Program-made: the position numbers and the translations under genes
The notes under the pieces: model-generated
What the model saw: the letters and a program-made list of their open reading frames with translations, nothing else
What the model was told of the DNA's origin: nothing
Database searches by the model: none
DNA from: Larix kaempferi
Lineage: Eukaryota > Streptophyta > Pinopsida > Pinales > Pinaceae
DNA: 64,000 nt
Assembly (NCBI GenBank): GCA_027924585.1
Contig: BSBM01000179.1
Coordinates: 15,358,501 to 15,422,500, forward strand
Direction of reading: 5' to 3'
Shown: positions 1 to 11,355 of the stretch, piece by piece
How the letters are laid out: each line of letters starts with the position of its first letter
How positions within the stretch are numbered: position 1 is the first letter of the stretch

Positions 1-335
1 TTATTTTATCGGAGGTTATTAGACTCAATTTGACAAGTCGGCCTCATAGGATAAAAAGTCAGTTGGAAAACAAGTATAAGTAGAGGAGGTTGTTCCTCAC
101 TTAACTCACTTGTTCTCACACTTCTATTGTGCGCATAGGAGAGAGAGAGTTTTGCATAGGAGGAGAAGGAGCTCTTGTTGTGGTATACTATCTTGTATTG
201 GGTTGATTATCTATATTGAGGAAAGCTTTGCTGGGTTTTCTACCCCATGAGGGTTTCCCAGGGTATATTTGTGTCTATCTTATGATTGTGTTTCTTTCAG
301 TGATCTTGCTTGTGCATTTATGCTAGAATTTAACA
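1..335 (+). repeat. 5' LTR of copia A (partial)
   Basis: These bases match 6468-6802 with about 8 substitutions. The LTR ends in TTAACA directly before the primer binding site. It contains a TATA-like box and a U3 block (TTATTAGAC ... GACAAGTCGGCC) that also occurs in the LTRs of copia B and C. Confidence 0.95.
75..82 (+). promoter_or_regulatory. TATA-like box in the LTR of copia A
   Basis: TATAAGTA lies about 260 bases before the LTR end. The same box is at 6542 in the 3' LTR. In copia B and C the matching place holds TATAAATA or TATAAAAA, which supports a promoter role. Inference from position and motif only. Confidence 0.5.
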
Positions 336-347
336 TGGTATCAGAGC
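336..347 (+). other. Primer binding site of copia A
   Basis: TGGTATCAGAGC follows the LTR with no gap. It is complementary to the 3' end of plant initiator methionine tRNA, the usual primer of plant copia elements. Confidence 0.9.
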
Positions 348-751
348 TAGCCTGAATAGGACATCTTTCACAAGGTGAAAATATCTCTATCTTTCTCTCT
401 GGTGAAAATTAGGGTTTCTGCAAAAGTTGGTATTGTTGAATTCTGATTACATAGCTGGATAGCCCTTCTCAAAACCAATCTTTTGAGCCCTAGATCGAAC
501 TTTTTGGTTGGGTAGAACTTCGGGAAAGTCAAACCCTAGTTTGAAAAAAGTGTGATAAAACCAGAAAAACAGAAAACCAGAACCAAAATTCTACAGCAGA
601 TCCGAAGTTCGCTGGTCAAGTTTGGAGGCTGAAAAATTGAAGTTTCCAGAAAGTAAGTACATCAGTCACCTCGCCTCAGTCAAGCCAATCTCCTGGTAAG
701 GTCAGTTTTTCATTTTTGGAATTTTCAATTTTTAGTGACCCCCTGGGCAAG
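348..751 (+). other. Untranslated leader of copia A
   Basis: No coding signal is seen between the primer site and the gag ATG. The stretch has several upstream ATGs and stops. Copia B (32599-33158) and C (40417-40977) have similar leaders of about 560 bases, with shared phrases such as AATTAGGGTTTC and a gag start in a similar context. Confidence 0.7.
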
Positions 752-3700
752 ATGGCCCCAAGTACTAAGCTTGAAGACAAGCTAGAGGGTATAGAGAATT
801 TCTGAGCATGGAAATATAGAATTGGTCTCATTCTTGAAGAGAATGATCTTTCCCATTATATCAAAGATGAGATTGCGGAACCTACAGAAGATGAAGCTAA
901 AGAGAAGTACAGGAAAGATTTGATTAGGGCAAAGAGAATTATTGCTGATTCTATTAAGGACCACTTGATTCCCCAAGTGGCATCCAAGAAGACCCCAAAG
1001 GAAATGTATGATGCTCTCTCCAGAATGTATGAGGGAAATAACATAAACAGGAAGATGAACCTAAGAGCTCAATTGAAGAACACCAAGATGAATAAAGGAG
1101 AATCTATTCAAGACTATTTCTCAAGGGTTTCTCAGTTCAAAGAACAACTAGATGCTATTGGAGATACTATTGATGAAGATGAACTAGTCATGACTGCTCT
1201 AAATGGTCTCACTAGACCTTGGGAGTCATTCATCCAAACCATGTGTGCCAGAAAAGAAAGTATGAATTTTGATGTGGTTTGGGAGGATTGCATTCAAGAG
1301 GAAGCCAGGGTTGCCAACAGAGAAGCATTGTTCAAGGAAGATGACCAAGCCTTGGCCACCCACACCAAGAGAAGAAGGAATCAATCCTACTTTAAGAAGG
1401 ATAGTCACAAGGAGTCTCATCCTCCACAAAGATTTCAAAAGAAAAGAGGATATAATCAAAGAAGAGATTACTCCTCATTCCAATGTTTTACTTGTCACAA
1501 AATAGGACATATTGCTAAGGACTGTCCTTTGAATAAGAAAAAGGGTGCTCACCACAAAAGACATCAAGCACATCTTGCAGAAGATGATAGTGAAGAAGAA
1601 GTTGAAGAGGAAGAAAGGCCTCACAAGAAAAGACCTAGAAGAGAAGAAGAACATGAAGAAAGGACCTTCTTTAAGAAAAGATCTAGAAGAAGTGAAGAAG
1701 AAGATGCAGAAGAGTATGTTCTATTCTCTGCACTCTCTGGATCTATAACACCTAGAGAAGGTACATGGGTTATCGATAGTGGTGCTTCAAAGCACATGAC
1801 AGGACAAAAGAAGACTTTATCAAAACTTGAAGAAAAGACCTCCCCACAAAAGGTATCTCTAGGAGATAACTATCAATATCCCATCAAGGGAATTGGTGAA
1901 GCAAACTACAAACTTGATTCTGGAACCCCCATGAAGATGAAGTTAGTTTTGTATGTTCCAGGATTGAAGAAGAACTTTCTTTCCATCTCAGCATTGGACA
2001 AGAAAGGTTATAGAGTTTCATTCATTGATAGACAAGTATTAATGTGGTCCAAAGGTAAATCTATTAAGGATGCAATTGTCATTGGTGAAGAGGAAGGAGG
2101 TTTGTACAAGCTCAAGGGTCATCCAGAAGCTGCCCTTGTACATGAAGTCACTAGCCCAAATGAGCTATGGCATAGGAGACTTGCTCACATTAACTACAAG
2201 GCACTACCTCATGTAAGCAAGGTAGTTGTAGGTCTACCAGACTTAAAGATTGACCATGATGGCACATGCAAAGGATGTGCAAAAGGGAAGAACATCAAGA
2301 ACCCATTTCCAAAGAGTGAAACAAAGACCAAAAGCATTTTGGAATTGATCCATTCAGATGTATGTGGACCAATGCCCTCCACATCTTTAAGTGGATATGA
2401 ATACTATCTCACATTTATTGATGACTATTCAAGGAAGACTTGGATATACTTCTTAAAAGGGAAGAATGAAGTTTTTGGAAAGTTCAAAGAGTTCAAAGCA
2501 TTGATAGAAAATCATTCAGAAAATAAAATTAAAATACTTAGAACAGATAATGGCGGAGAATATACTTCAAAAGATTTTGAAGATTTCTGTAAAGAAGCTG
2601 GAATCAAGAGAGAGCTAACTACTCCCTACAATCCCCAACAAAATGGTGTTGCGGAAAGAAAGAATAGAACCATCATGGAAGCTGTAAAGATAATGATACA
2701 TGATCAAGACCTACCTATGTATTTATGGGCTGAAGCAGCTAGAACAGCAGTTTATGTACAAAATAGACTATCCCATAGTGCTCTTGATTTCAAAACTCCA
2801 GAAGAAGTGTTCACAGGAATGAAGCATGAGGTAAGTCATCTTAAAATATTTGGATGTCCTGTATACATTCACATTCCAAAATAAAAGCGAACCAAGTTGG
2901 ATCCTTCTGGAAAGAAGGGAATATTTGTTGGATATTGTGAAACATCCAAAGCATTCAGAATTTACATCCTAGGTTTTCATCATATGGAAATTAGTAGGGA
3001 TGTGACATTTGATGAAGAAGAAGCTCTCAAGAGATCTAGGAAGTGCCAACATGAAGAAATCTATGAAGAAGACACACCTTCAAGGATCACAGAGGTTGCA
3101 CCCATTCCTGAAGATACTACACCTGAAGACCATGACTTGCTAGAACCACAAGAACCCCCCTTTACAAACTTATCAAGAAAAAGAAGGCCAGCATGGGCTA
3201 GAGACATTATTCAAGGAGCTAAAAAGTATGGAGCTCCTGAAGGCTCCACTAGAGAAAGGAAGAAACCAAAGCTAGTATCCAACTATATGGCTTTGATGTG
3301 TAATCTAGTGGATCAAAAACCTACTAGCTATGAAGAAGCAGTTCAGAAGAAAGAATGGGTAGAAGCAATGACAGAAGAATACCAGTCAATAATGAAAAAT
3401 GATGTTTGGGATATAGTTCCCAAACCAGAAGATAAAAGTGTAGTGTCCTCCAAATGGATATTCAAGATAAAACATGCTGCAGATGGTAGCATTGAAAAAT
3501 ATAAGGCAAGATTTGTAGCCAGAGGATTCTCTTAAAAAGAGTGAATTGACTATGAAGAAACATTTGCACCAGTTGCTAGGTACACTTCCATTAGAGCTAC
3601 CATGGCACTTGCATCGATGATGAAATGGAAACTACACCAGATGGATGTTAAGATAGCCTTCCTGAATGGTGTAATTGAAGAAGAAGTGTACATGGAACAA

Positions 3701-4852
3701 CCACTTTGATTTGAGGTAGAAGATGGAAGAACTCATGTATGCAAACTGAAGAAGGCTTTGTATGGGTTGAAGCAAGCTCCTAGAGCTTGGTACAGAAGGA
3801 TTGACAGTTTCTTGACAAGCATGGGATTTACCAAGAGTAAAGCTGATCCTAACCTTTATCTCAAAGTTATGAATGATGAACTTGTTATATTATTATTGTA
3901 TGTAGATGATCTATTTCTGACTGGAAATGAGAGACAGATTATCGAGTGCAAGAAGAAGCTCTCTTCAAAATTTGAGATGAAAGATCTTGGATTGATGCAC
4001 TACTTCTTAGGCCTGGAAGTATGGCAAGGCCCAAAAGGAATCTTTCTAAATCAGGGTAAGTATGCTGTGGAGATTTTGAAAAGATTCGATATGTTGGACT
4101 GTAAATCCATGGCCACTCCCATGGACTCCAACTTGAAGTTATTAGTAGATAACTCATCAGAGTTAGTGGACATAACTCTGGATAGACAGATTATTGGATC
4201 ATTAATGTATTTGACTAATACTAGACCAGACATATGATTTGCTATGAATACTTTGAATCAGTATCTGGTGGAACCTAGAAGAGTTCACATGATAGCTGCA
4301 AAACATGTGATGAGGTACTTAAAAGGTACGATAGATTTTGGTCTTTACTATAGTGGAGATCATGATCTCAATTTGCATGGCTACACTGATGCTGATTGGG
4401 CATCAGACAAGAAGAGTACATCGGGAGGATGTTATTGTCTGGGATTTGCTATGATCTCGTGGTATAGCAGGAAGCAGTCTAGTGTGGCTCTCAACACAGT
4501 TGAAGCAGAATACATAGCTACTTGCTCTACCAGTTGTGAAGCAGTATGGCTTCGTAAGTTATTATCAGGACTGTTTGACTTAGAGATGGAACCCACTATG
4601 ATTCTGTGTGATAACCAGAGTTGTATCAAGATGACTAAGAATCAAGTATTTCATGATAAGTCAAAACACCTAGAGATCCGTTATTTCTATATATGGGATA
4701 TGGTGCAAAAAGGAGCTATCAAGCTCGAATATGTGAGCACGGACGAGCAAGTTGCTGATATACTAACCAAACCTCTGTCTCGTGTAATGTTTGAGCATTT
4801 CCAAGACAAGCTTGGTTTAGTTCAAAAGGACTCTCCTCGAAAGGGGGAGTGA
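752..4852 (+). pseudogene. gag-pol polyprotein of copia A, broken by six stops
   Basis: One reading frame runs from ATG 752 to TGA 4850 with no frameshift. It is interrupted by TGA 803, TAA 2882, TAA 3533, TGA 3542, TGA 3707 and TGA 4235. In order it shows: a Gag domain with a CCHC zinc knuckle (CFTCHKIGHIAKDC, from about residue 245); an aspartic protease motif DSGAS at about residue 342; integrase with its HHCC finger (about 474 onward) and the catalytic triad D536, D599, E635 (D-35-E spacing); RT with YVDD at about residue 1050; and RNase H with a TDADW motif. Catalytic residues look intact, so decay is by nonsense substitutions. The stop at 803 is codon 18 and is shared with copia B and C. 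Length is normal for a copia polyprotein (about 1366 codons). Confidence 0.95.
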
Positions 4853-4924
4853 TATGATAGATGAAGATATCTTTGGGTACTGGTATCAATGTGGATACCT
4901 ATATTGATGATGAGATTGCTTATC

Positions 4925-5240
4925 TAGATTATATGTTTGCTTGTATTGATGAGGATACTTGCATCTATGTTTTTTTTGCTTGTATTGATAAGGATACTTG
5001 CATCTATGTTATGTTTGCTTATATATGTACTTGTATTGATGAGGATACTTGTATTAATGATGTGTATACTTGTATTGATGAGGATATTTGTATTGATGAT
5101 GTGTATACTTGTATTGATGATGTGTATACTTGTATTGATGAGGATACTTGTATTGATGATCTGTATACTTGTAGTGATGAGGATACTTGTATTGATGGTA
5201 CATACTAATGATACTTGTATTGATGAGGATACTGTATCGA
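4925..5240 (+). repeat. 39-bp tandem repeat in the copia A 3' region
   Basis: Imperfect copies of a 39-base unit built from an 18-base half (TTGTATTGATGAGGATAC) and a 21-base half ending GATGATGTGTATAC. Some halves are missing, so the array is a mosaic. An open frame across it (4861-5208) is a by-product of the stop-free repeat and resembles no protein I know. Confidence 0.85.
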
Positions 5241-5329
5241 TGATGTGCCTACCTGTTTCAACGATAAGGTTGAAGATGAGGTTGCCTGTTTCGATGATGA
5301 GGTTGATGGAGGATTGTATCATCCTTGGA

Positions 5330-5915
5330 CTTCAGTCCTAAAGTGATCCGTAGACAGATGTCTCCGAGAAAATGGTCCTTAGTGGACGTATATAGGACTG
5401 CATCGTCCCTAAGCATTTGGTTCAAAATGTACATGACAGGTTTGCATCATCCTTGGACTTATGTCCTTAAGTAATAGGGATTGATCATCCCGTAAGTGGA
5501 TCAGGATTGCATCATCCTTGGACTTATGTCTTAAAGTGATAAGGACTAATGATCCTGTAAGTAGATTGGGATTGCATCGTCCCTAGACATGGTGAGGTGT
5601 CTTAAAGTGACAAAGACTAATCATCCTGTAAGTAGATTGGGATTGCATCGTCCCTAGACATGGTAAGGTGTCTTAAAGTGATAAGGACTAATCATCCTGT
5701 AAATAGATTGGGATTGCATCGTCCCTAGACATGGTGAGGTGTCTTAAAGAGAGAAGGATTGATCATCCTGTAAGTTGATCTGGATTGCATCATCCATAGA
5801 CATGAGAGATGTCTTAAAGTGAGAGGGATTGATCATCCCGTAAGTGGATCAGGATTGTGTCATCCTTGGACCTATGTCCTAAAGTGAGAGGGATTGATCA
5901 TCCCGTAATTGGATC
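5330..5915 (+). repeat. 71-bp tandem repeat in the copia A 3' region
   Basis: About eight units with core phrases GGATTGCATC(G/A)TCC, GTCTTAAAGTGA and GATCATCC(T/C)GTAAGT. Unit starts at 5536, 5607, 5678, 5749 and 5820 are exactly 71 bases apart; the next is 64. The even spacing shows recent tandem amplification. The region is non-coding and lies between the end of pol and the polypurine tract. Confidence 0.9.
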
Positions 5916-5968
5916 ATGTGTATTGCAGGATATGCTACTGTTGTATTGATGATTGAGTGGATCCAGTT

Positions 5969-6095
5969 GATGACGATGCTGATGATCGTGTGATGACGAT
6001 GCTGATGATTGTGTGATGACGATGCTGATGATCATGTGATGATGATGCTGATGATCATGTGATGATGATGCTGATGATTGTGTGATGATGATGTA
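5969..6095 (+). repeat. 23-bp tandem repeat (GATGA-rich) in the copia A 3' region
   Basis: At least five units of a 23-base sequence, GATGA(C/T)GATGCTGATGAT followed by (C/T)(G/A)TGT. This is the third array in the same 3' region. Copia C carries a GATGATGATG run at a comparable place (46444-46475). Confidence 0.85.
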
Positions 6096-6296
6096 GCTGT
6101 TCGAGTGCTGTAGAAGATGAAGACTCAGTATTGAAGATGTTGATGTTCCAGTATTGAAGATCTTGAATATGTTCCAGTAACTGCTTGAGTTACTGATGAT
6201 GTATAAAGAAAGCTTCCAATGATTTATAGATGTATCATGTATCATGTAGTCGATGACTCCTTGCTCCTGCAGTTGTTGTTATAATATGCTTCTCAT

Positions 6297-6306
6297 TAAG
6301 GGGGAG
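6297..6306 (+). other. Polypurine tract of copia A
   Basis: TAAGGGGGAG directly precedes the TGTTG start of the 3' LTR and is the expected plus-strand primer. A near copy, AAAGGGGGAG, forms the last codons of pol at 4839-4849. Confidence 0.85.
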
Positions 6307-6802
6307 TGTTGAAATATTGTAACTTATAAAGAATATTATATTTGTATTATTCCGAAGATGTTTTATTCCTCCGACGGGACTCTATTGTATATCCGGAGAT
6401 GTTTATTCCTCCATTGGATTATGGGAACTAGGGTTATTAGATCTCCTATGTGGGGATCGGCCCGAAGTTATTTTATCGGAGGTTATTAGACTCAATTTGA
6501 CAAGTCGGCCTCATAGGGTAAAAAGTCAGTTGGAAAACAAGTATAAGTAGAGGAGGTTGTTCCTCACTTAACTCACTTGTTCTCACACTTCTATTGTGCG
6601 CATAGGAGAGAGAGAGTTCTGGATAGGAGGAGAAGGAGCTCTTGTTGTGGTCTACTATCTTGTATTGGGTTGATTATCTATATTGAGGAAAACTTTGTTG
6701 GGTTTTCTACCCCATGAGGGTTTCCCAGGGTATATCTGTGTCTATCTTGTGATTGTGTTTCTTTCAGTGATCTTGCTTGTGCATTTATGCTAGAATTTAA
6801 CA
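6307..6802 (+). repeat. 3' LTR of copia A (complete, 496 bp)
   Basis: Starts TGTTGAAATATTG, ends TTTAACA, and is preceded by a polypurine tract. It matches 1-335 from position 6468. A TATA-like box is at 6542. Confidence 0.95.
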
Positions 6803-9104
6803 AGTCTTACCCTCTGAAATTTAATTCCTAAATGTGGTTTTTGTCTATAATATCAACATATTGTTTCCATTTAAGTTCCACAAATCAACATTTCACATAT
6901 GCTATCACTAGCATCTTAGTCTAATAGAATCACCATACCAAGCTTAAGCCCATTCCTTACACTGTTCAATTAAGGTAAAAATGTTGAGTCGATAAAATAG
7001 GGTCAATTTTTTATTGCTATGCCTTGGCACCTAATATCTATGTTCTGATACCTGATTATTCCTGTCTTGATTTATCTTACAATTACAAGATTAGGTTGAC
7101 AATAAACAACATTGAGGACTTAATCATGTGTAACAAAGGCACCCTTTATTGTTGTGTTTGTGGATTTAGTGTAATTCACTACACATGATTCATATAGAAT
7201 ATCATAGATCATATGTAGACTACATAAATTGCAGTTGCCATTGATTCACTCATTGATCAAATTATGGGGATCTCTTTCATGATTTATAGCTTTCTGAGGG
7301 TTTATTTAAGTAGAGGGATTGAGTAATACATTCAAGCCTCTCTAACAACTAAAACTCTGACTTCTAACTTTATTAAAGAATGGTTGTGATGATCACTGTA
7401 TGATCAGTTTAGCATGAGGGGTGCTACAATGGCAGAATGATGGTATATCTATGACTCTAGGATACAAGACTTGATAAATGTCAATGGAGATTTCAACCCA
7501 ACATAAACTTGTCATATAATTATATCGCAATTATTGGTGAAAGTGTTGATTAGATTAGGTTGTTGGATTCTGTACAATCTAGGATGAAAATGATGATCCC
7601 TAATTGCATGCTAAAATCATCCTCCTTCTTTGTTGTATTCATAGATTCCTCCATGCCACAGATATTGGGTATTTATAGGTAGAGCCTCTCATTGAACCAA
7701 TTTCTTGTCACATCAACAACTTATGCCTCTCTCTATCATGATGGTTCCATTTTGTTGGTGTTAGACACCTGATGTTGATGACAATTGGAAGACTGCTTTG
7801 TCAATGTTGAGGCCAACTGTTGCTTTTGTTGATGTAAATATAACTTTAGACTATTGAAACATGATGAGTCATGATTGTATGCTGCAGTTTCTGAATTTGG
7901 ATACATGTCACTCCTCCTCCCTTTAAAGATGATGCCCCCATCATGTTTATTCAATCTCTAAGTCAATGTTGAGTTGAATTGAATCTAACTTGAGGATGGA
8001 TCAATGGCCTTCCTACTTAGAAGATCATGGCCCTCCATCATCTAGTCCTTAAGATGTGGACAATCACTTAGAAGTTGTTCTTCAGTCAACATTTTGTTTT
8101 TTAGAGGAAGTTGTCCTTTATGATCAGGATACAATTGTTTTATTTATGGAAAGCCAAAACGCCTTTGAGAAATTCCATGGAGATAGATTTCCGTGACTTG
8201 TTTGAAAGTGGAAGAGGAATGTATAATCCTAGCCTTCTGTTAGATTTTAGGTGCAAGTATAAGTACCTCTTCAGATTGTCCATCATCTTTCCCACTCCAA
8301 ATTGGCTAGCAATATTGGAATGTTGTGGTGTGCTTTTTTATCAACTCCACTCTTCATACTCATGGATTACATCACACGTCGAGTCAGTACAACATTCCCT
8401 TGTTGAGTTCAACGTCTTTGCACTCTTCTTCAACTCTGCTTCTATTTGACTTATTCAGGTTTCCAAAGATGTCTCAAAAATATTTATTGATAGGGTAGAG
8501 GGTGTTGTAGTCATTAGAATTACTCCATCTTGCGTCAGTTAGTGTGCTGGCTATATTTATTTTTGGTTGATATAGGAAATCATAGTCTATTTTAATGTTC
8601 TCCTTTCTTGTACTTTATGACTGAGTTGAATTGCTGAATATGTCACCCATTTGAGTTGTCAAGTTTCCTACAACTTATGATGAGTTTGCAAGTATTGCAA
8701 CAATTTATGGTTAGTATGCACAATGGTTTCTTTACCTTGCAAGTAATGTTGATTGATTGTAGGATGATAATTGGAGGTCTGGAGGAAAACTAAAACTCTA
8801 AAACAGATGGGACTGAATAAGTGATGGGTATAGAAGCTTGAACAAAAATAAGCAATTAATAAATGAGACATGCACAATGAATAATGGAATGCAACAGTGT
8901 TTGCATTACTGTGTAAAAGTTCTGTACATTACTAGATGATGGAAAGTGTAGAAGCTATGATGGTCCTGAGAGATTCGTTGTGATCAACAACAATAAAATC
9001 TTGCATTGGTCCTGGGTCCTGGAATCATACAACTCCTGTTTATCATTGCTATTCAGATAGCCTGAACACTAGAAATGGAATTCCTCACGGTATTGGAGTA
9101 GGTT
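6803..9104. other. Unassigned DNA between copia A and the RPN2 pseudogene
   Basis: I see no convincing gene or repeat. The longest open frame (8111-8449, plus) has no recognisable domain and no coding-like context. Earlier RPN2 exons could lie here in decayed form, but I could not identify any. Confidence 0.5.
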
Positions 9105-10917
9105 GTTTTGGTCTAGATGTTTGATTGGAGCTGTAAGTTGGTGACCACTGGTGTTGATTGAGTGAAGCCATTTCACTGCTAGAGCGTCTGACATTAGATG
9201 TAGTTGATTTTGTTGTCAAGGAGCTCTTATAGCAATGGCTATGGTTCTTGTTCAAACAAATGAATCACATGAACCACGAGTAGGTAACTTTAGGTATGTT
9301 CTCCCTTGAAATCTACAATGGCTAATGAGTACTACATAAAACTTCAAATTTTAAAAGCAAAGAGTCCAACAATTCACCAAATTGTTTTCAAAATGTTGGT
9401 CTATACTATAGCGCAATTTTCACTCTGTTGAAATGCTTCATGCCATTGTTTCAAGCGTCAATTGGAGAAGATAATTCTTGATAAGCACGAGAACACCATG
9501 AGTAACATGGGTGCAATTATGGATTCTTGTATTTTAGATGCAGGAGGTAGAAATGTAACTATTAAAAAACTTTCCAGGTCAAAACATGATAGAATGACTG
9601 TTGTTATTGGAATGGTAGTCTTCACACAATTTTGGTATTGGAATTTGGTATCCAATTATCTATTTTTTGAGTCTGTCTTTCACACCAACTGCTTTTATTG
9701 GGATTAAATATGAATTGAAGACCCCAAAATTTGAATTTATATTTGATGCAAAACCTTCATTGTTTGACTATCCTCGCCCAATGGCACCTCCCGCAACTAC
9801 TTCAGCTACAAAGCTACCAACAACTGTTTTGTCAACACTGGCAAGGGATAAAACTTGAGGAAAAAAAGAAGCATATCATAAAACTACAGTTGAAAAATTA
9901 TCTGGTGATGATGGTAATACATCTATATCTGCTAATGGTGGTGCAGGCTCTGGAAAGGGCCCAAACTCTAGTTATAAGGATGGTGATCCAATGCAGGTAA
10001 TTAATGTTCCTGTTAAGGTGCTTTTTGTTAAGAGGGGTTTCTTTTTAAAATGAACCATAAAAGTACTAAATAACATATTGGTGGCATTTAATATAGGGAT
10101 AATGGTGATTTTTGTTTGTTTGTTTCTCAGTTTACTTGTTTTTTGGTAAATAGTAATGTTCTTCCTCCTATTTTGATTTGATAATGGTCATTTGGATCCA
10201 AATTTGGAGATTATTATTGATAACAAAAGGCTAAAAATTTGATTCATCCTATGCAGAAATCATCCCAGATTTTTTATCCGGTGTGTTGTACATTATTGTA
10301 GATGCAGTCGCTAGTGCTCTTAAGCAGTACCACTGTCAGCCCATATTTACTTTGTATGGTTGTGCATATAAATCAAAATAAATATCCACACATCCTCTGT
10401 CTTGGACAAATGACATTCCACCCACTCGTACCCCTCTCCTAACCATACCTCCAACTCCTTAGTCCAATTCTTCCCTACCATCCATCTTCCTCATTTCGGT
10501 CTATGGGTACTTGGAGTCTTCAAGAAGTATGGCATTTTTTGGTGTGTGTGTGTGTATGTCTAAGTTCTAACCAATAGCATGTGTATCTAATAACAACAAT
10601 TTCGATCACTGCTCTCTTTCCATGTATAAACACACACACAGACATTACATTTTTCAATCTTGATTTATTGGTTATTATTGCAGGTTGATGGTACATCTGA
10701 CAAGAAAACTGAAGTGGAGCTATCTTCAGAGGTTCTCACAAATCCAGCTAGGGTTGTACCAACACAAGAAAACTATATCAATTTTTTTGAAGGGAGTAGA
10801 TACATGCCTATTAAGCCAACACACTTGGGTTTTGTTCTACTAAGGGACATGCATCAATATGAACCAGAAGTACTTGTTTCAAGTGATGCACCTAATGTAT
10901 TCAAATTTGGAGAATAG
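9105..10917 (+). pseudogene. RPN2: 26S proteasome subunit RPN2 (PSMD1) C-terminal pseudogene
   Basis: Three exon-like blocks match the C-terminal part of plant RPN2, the large scaffold subunit of the 19S regulatory particle. Block 1 (about 9105-9293) reads LSEAISLLE, then QGALIAMAMVLVQ after a one-base frame loss near 9218. Block 2 (9455-9996) reads [33 protein letters not shown] and [10 protein letters not shown]. It has a +1 frameshift near 9640, where the WYW region carries an extra AATTTGG-like piece, and a TGA at 9856. Block 3 (10684-10917) reads LTNPARVVPTQE and EPEVL and then stops early at TAG 10915. Introns remain: GTATGT at 9294, GTAATT at 9997 and a CAG acceptor at 10681. The acceptor before block 2 appears to have lost its AG. 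Retained introns mean a DNA-level duplicate, not a processed copy. The N-terminal part is absent. Confidence 0.88.
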
Positions 10918-11010
10918 TATAATTGCTAGATGATTGATGTTATATCAATATGTTTGATCATTTGATGACAATAGTATAATTGCTAGATGATTGATGTTAT
11001 ATCAATATGT
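10914..11010 (+). repeat. Direct duplication just after the RPN2 pseudogene
   Basis: A stretch of about 40 bases beginning ATAGTATAATTGCTAGATGA occurs at 10914 and again at 10971, 57 bases apart and almost identical. The first copy overlaps the last codon and stop of the pseudogene. Confidence 0.85.
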
Positions 11011-11268
11011 GTACTAAGTGGTAAATGTTTTAATGATCATAATTAATCCAACAGTTACATCTATATTTTCATTTTTTCCTACAATCAATTTGACATTTTG
11101 GAATTGTTTTTCAAATATAAAAATACATATTATATAAAAAACACTCCCAGAAGGTTTTGAAAATTATGCTTCCTGCTCCCATTCCCATGCCCGTGCTATC
11201 CGCTCTAATAACTTTATCTTAAAGAAAGATTGAAGTTGCATTGTGAATGAGATTAGTGAGGGGCTTTA

Positions 11269-11340
11269 AGGGTGATAGCTCAATGGTAGAGCACCTGCCT
11301 TATAGGCAGGAGGTTGGTGGTTCAATTCCACCGTGCCCTA
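11269..11340 (+). tRNA. tRNA-like sequence, anticodon UAU (Ile), possibly a pseudo-tRNA
   Basis: A 72-base cloverleaf can be drawn. D stem GCTC/GAGC has loop AATGGTA. Anticodon stem CCTGC/GCAGG has loop CTTATAG (anticodon TAT). The variable loop is AGGTT, and T stem GGTGG/CCACC has loop TTCAATT. Only the acceptor stem is poor: AGGGTGA against GTGCCCT gives four good pairs, two G-U pairs and one mismatch. No intron and no encoded CCA. Plant nuclear tRNA-Ile(UAU) normally has an intron, and the A-box region (AGCTCAATGGTAGAGC) looks bacterial or organellar, so an organelle-derived copy is likely (inference). Confidence 0.6.
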
Positions 11341-11355
11341 TTTATATTCTGAAAC

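Larger units (their letters stand above)
1..6802 (+). mobile_element. Ty1-copia LTR retrotransposon A (5' end cut by window)
   Basis: The element has the order LTR, initiator-Met-tRNA primer site, gag-protease-integrase-RT-RNase H, a repeat-rich 3' region, polypurine tract and LTR. Integrase before RT places it in Ty1-copia. The first base of the window matches 3' LTR position 6468, so about 161 bases of the 5' LTR lie outside. The two LTRs differ at about 8 of 335 aligned bases, with no indels seen, which suggests a fairly recent insertion. The coding frame carries six in-frame stops, so this copy cannot make its own polyprotein without readthrough. The target duplication cannot be tested because the left junction is missing; the right flank starts AGTCT. 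Confidence 0.95.

Noticed and set aside
4861-5341. Overlapping open frames of 115-134 codons in copia A after pol
   Set aside because: They are translations of the 39-bp repeat in several frames and are absent from copia B and C.
8111-8449. 112-codon plus-strand open frame between copia A and the RPN2 copy
   Set aside because: No resemblance to RPN2 or other families, and no supporting context.
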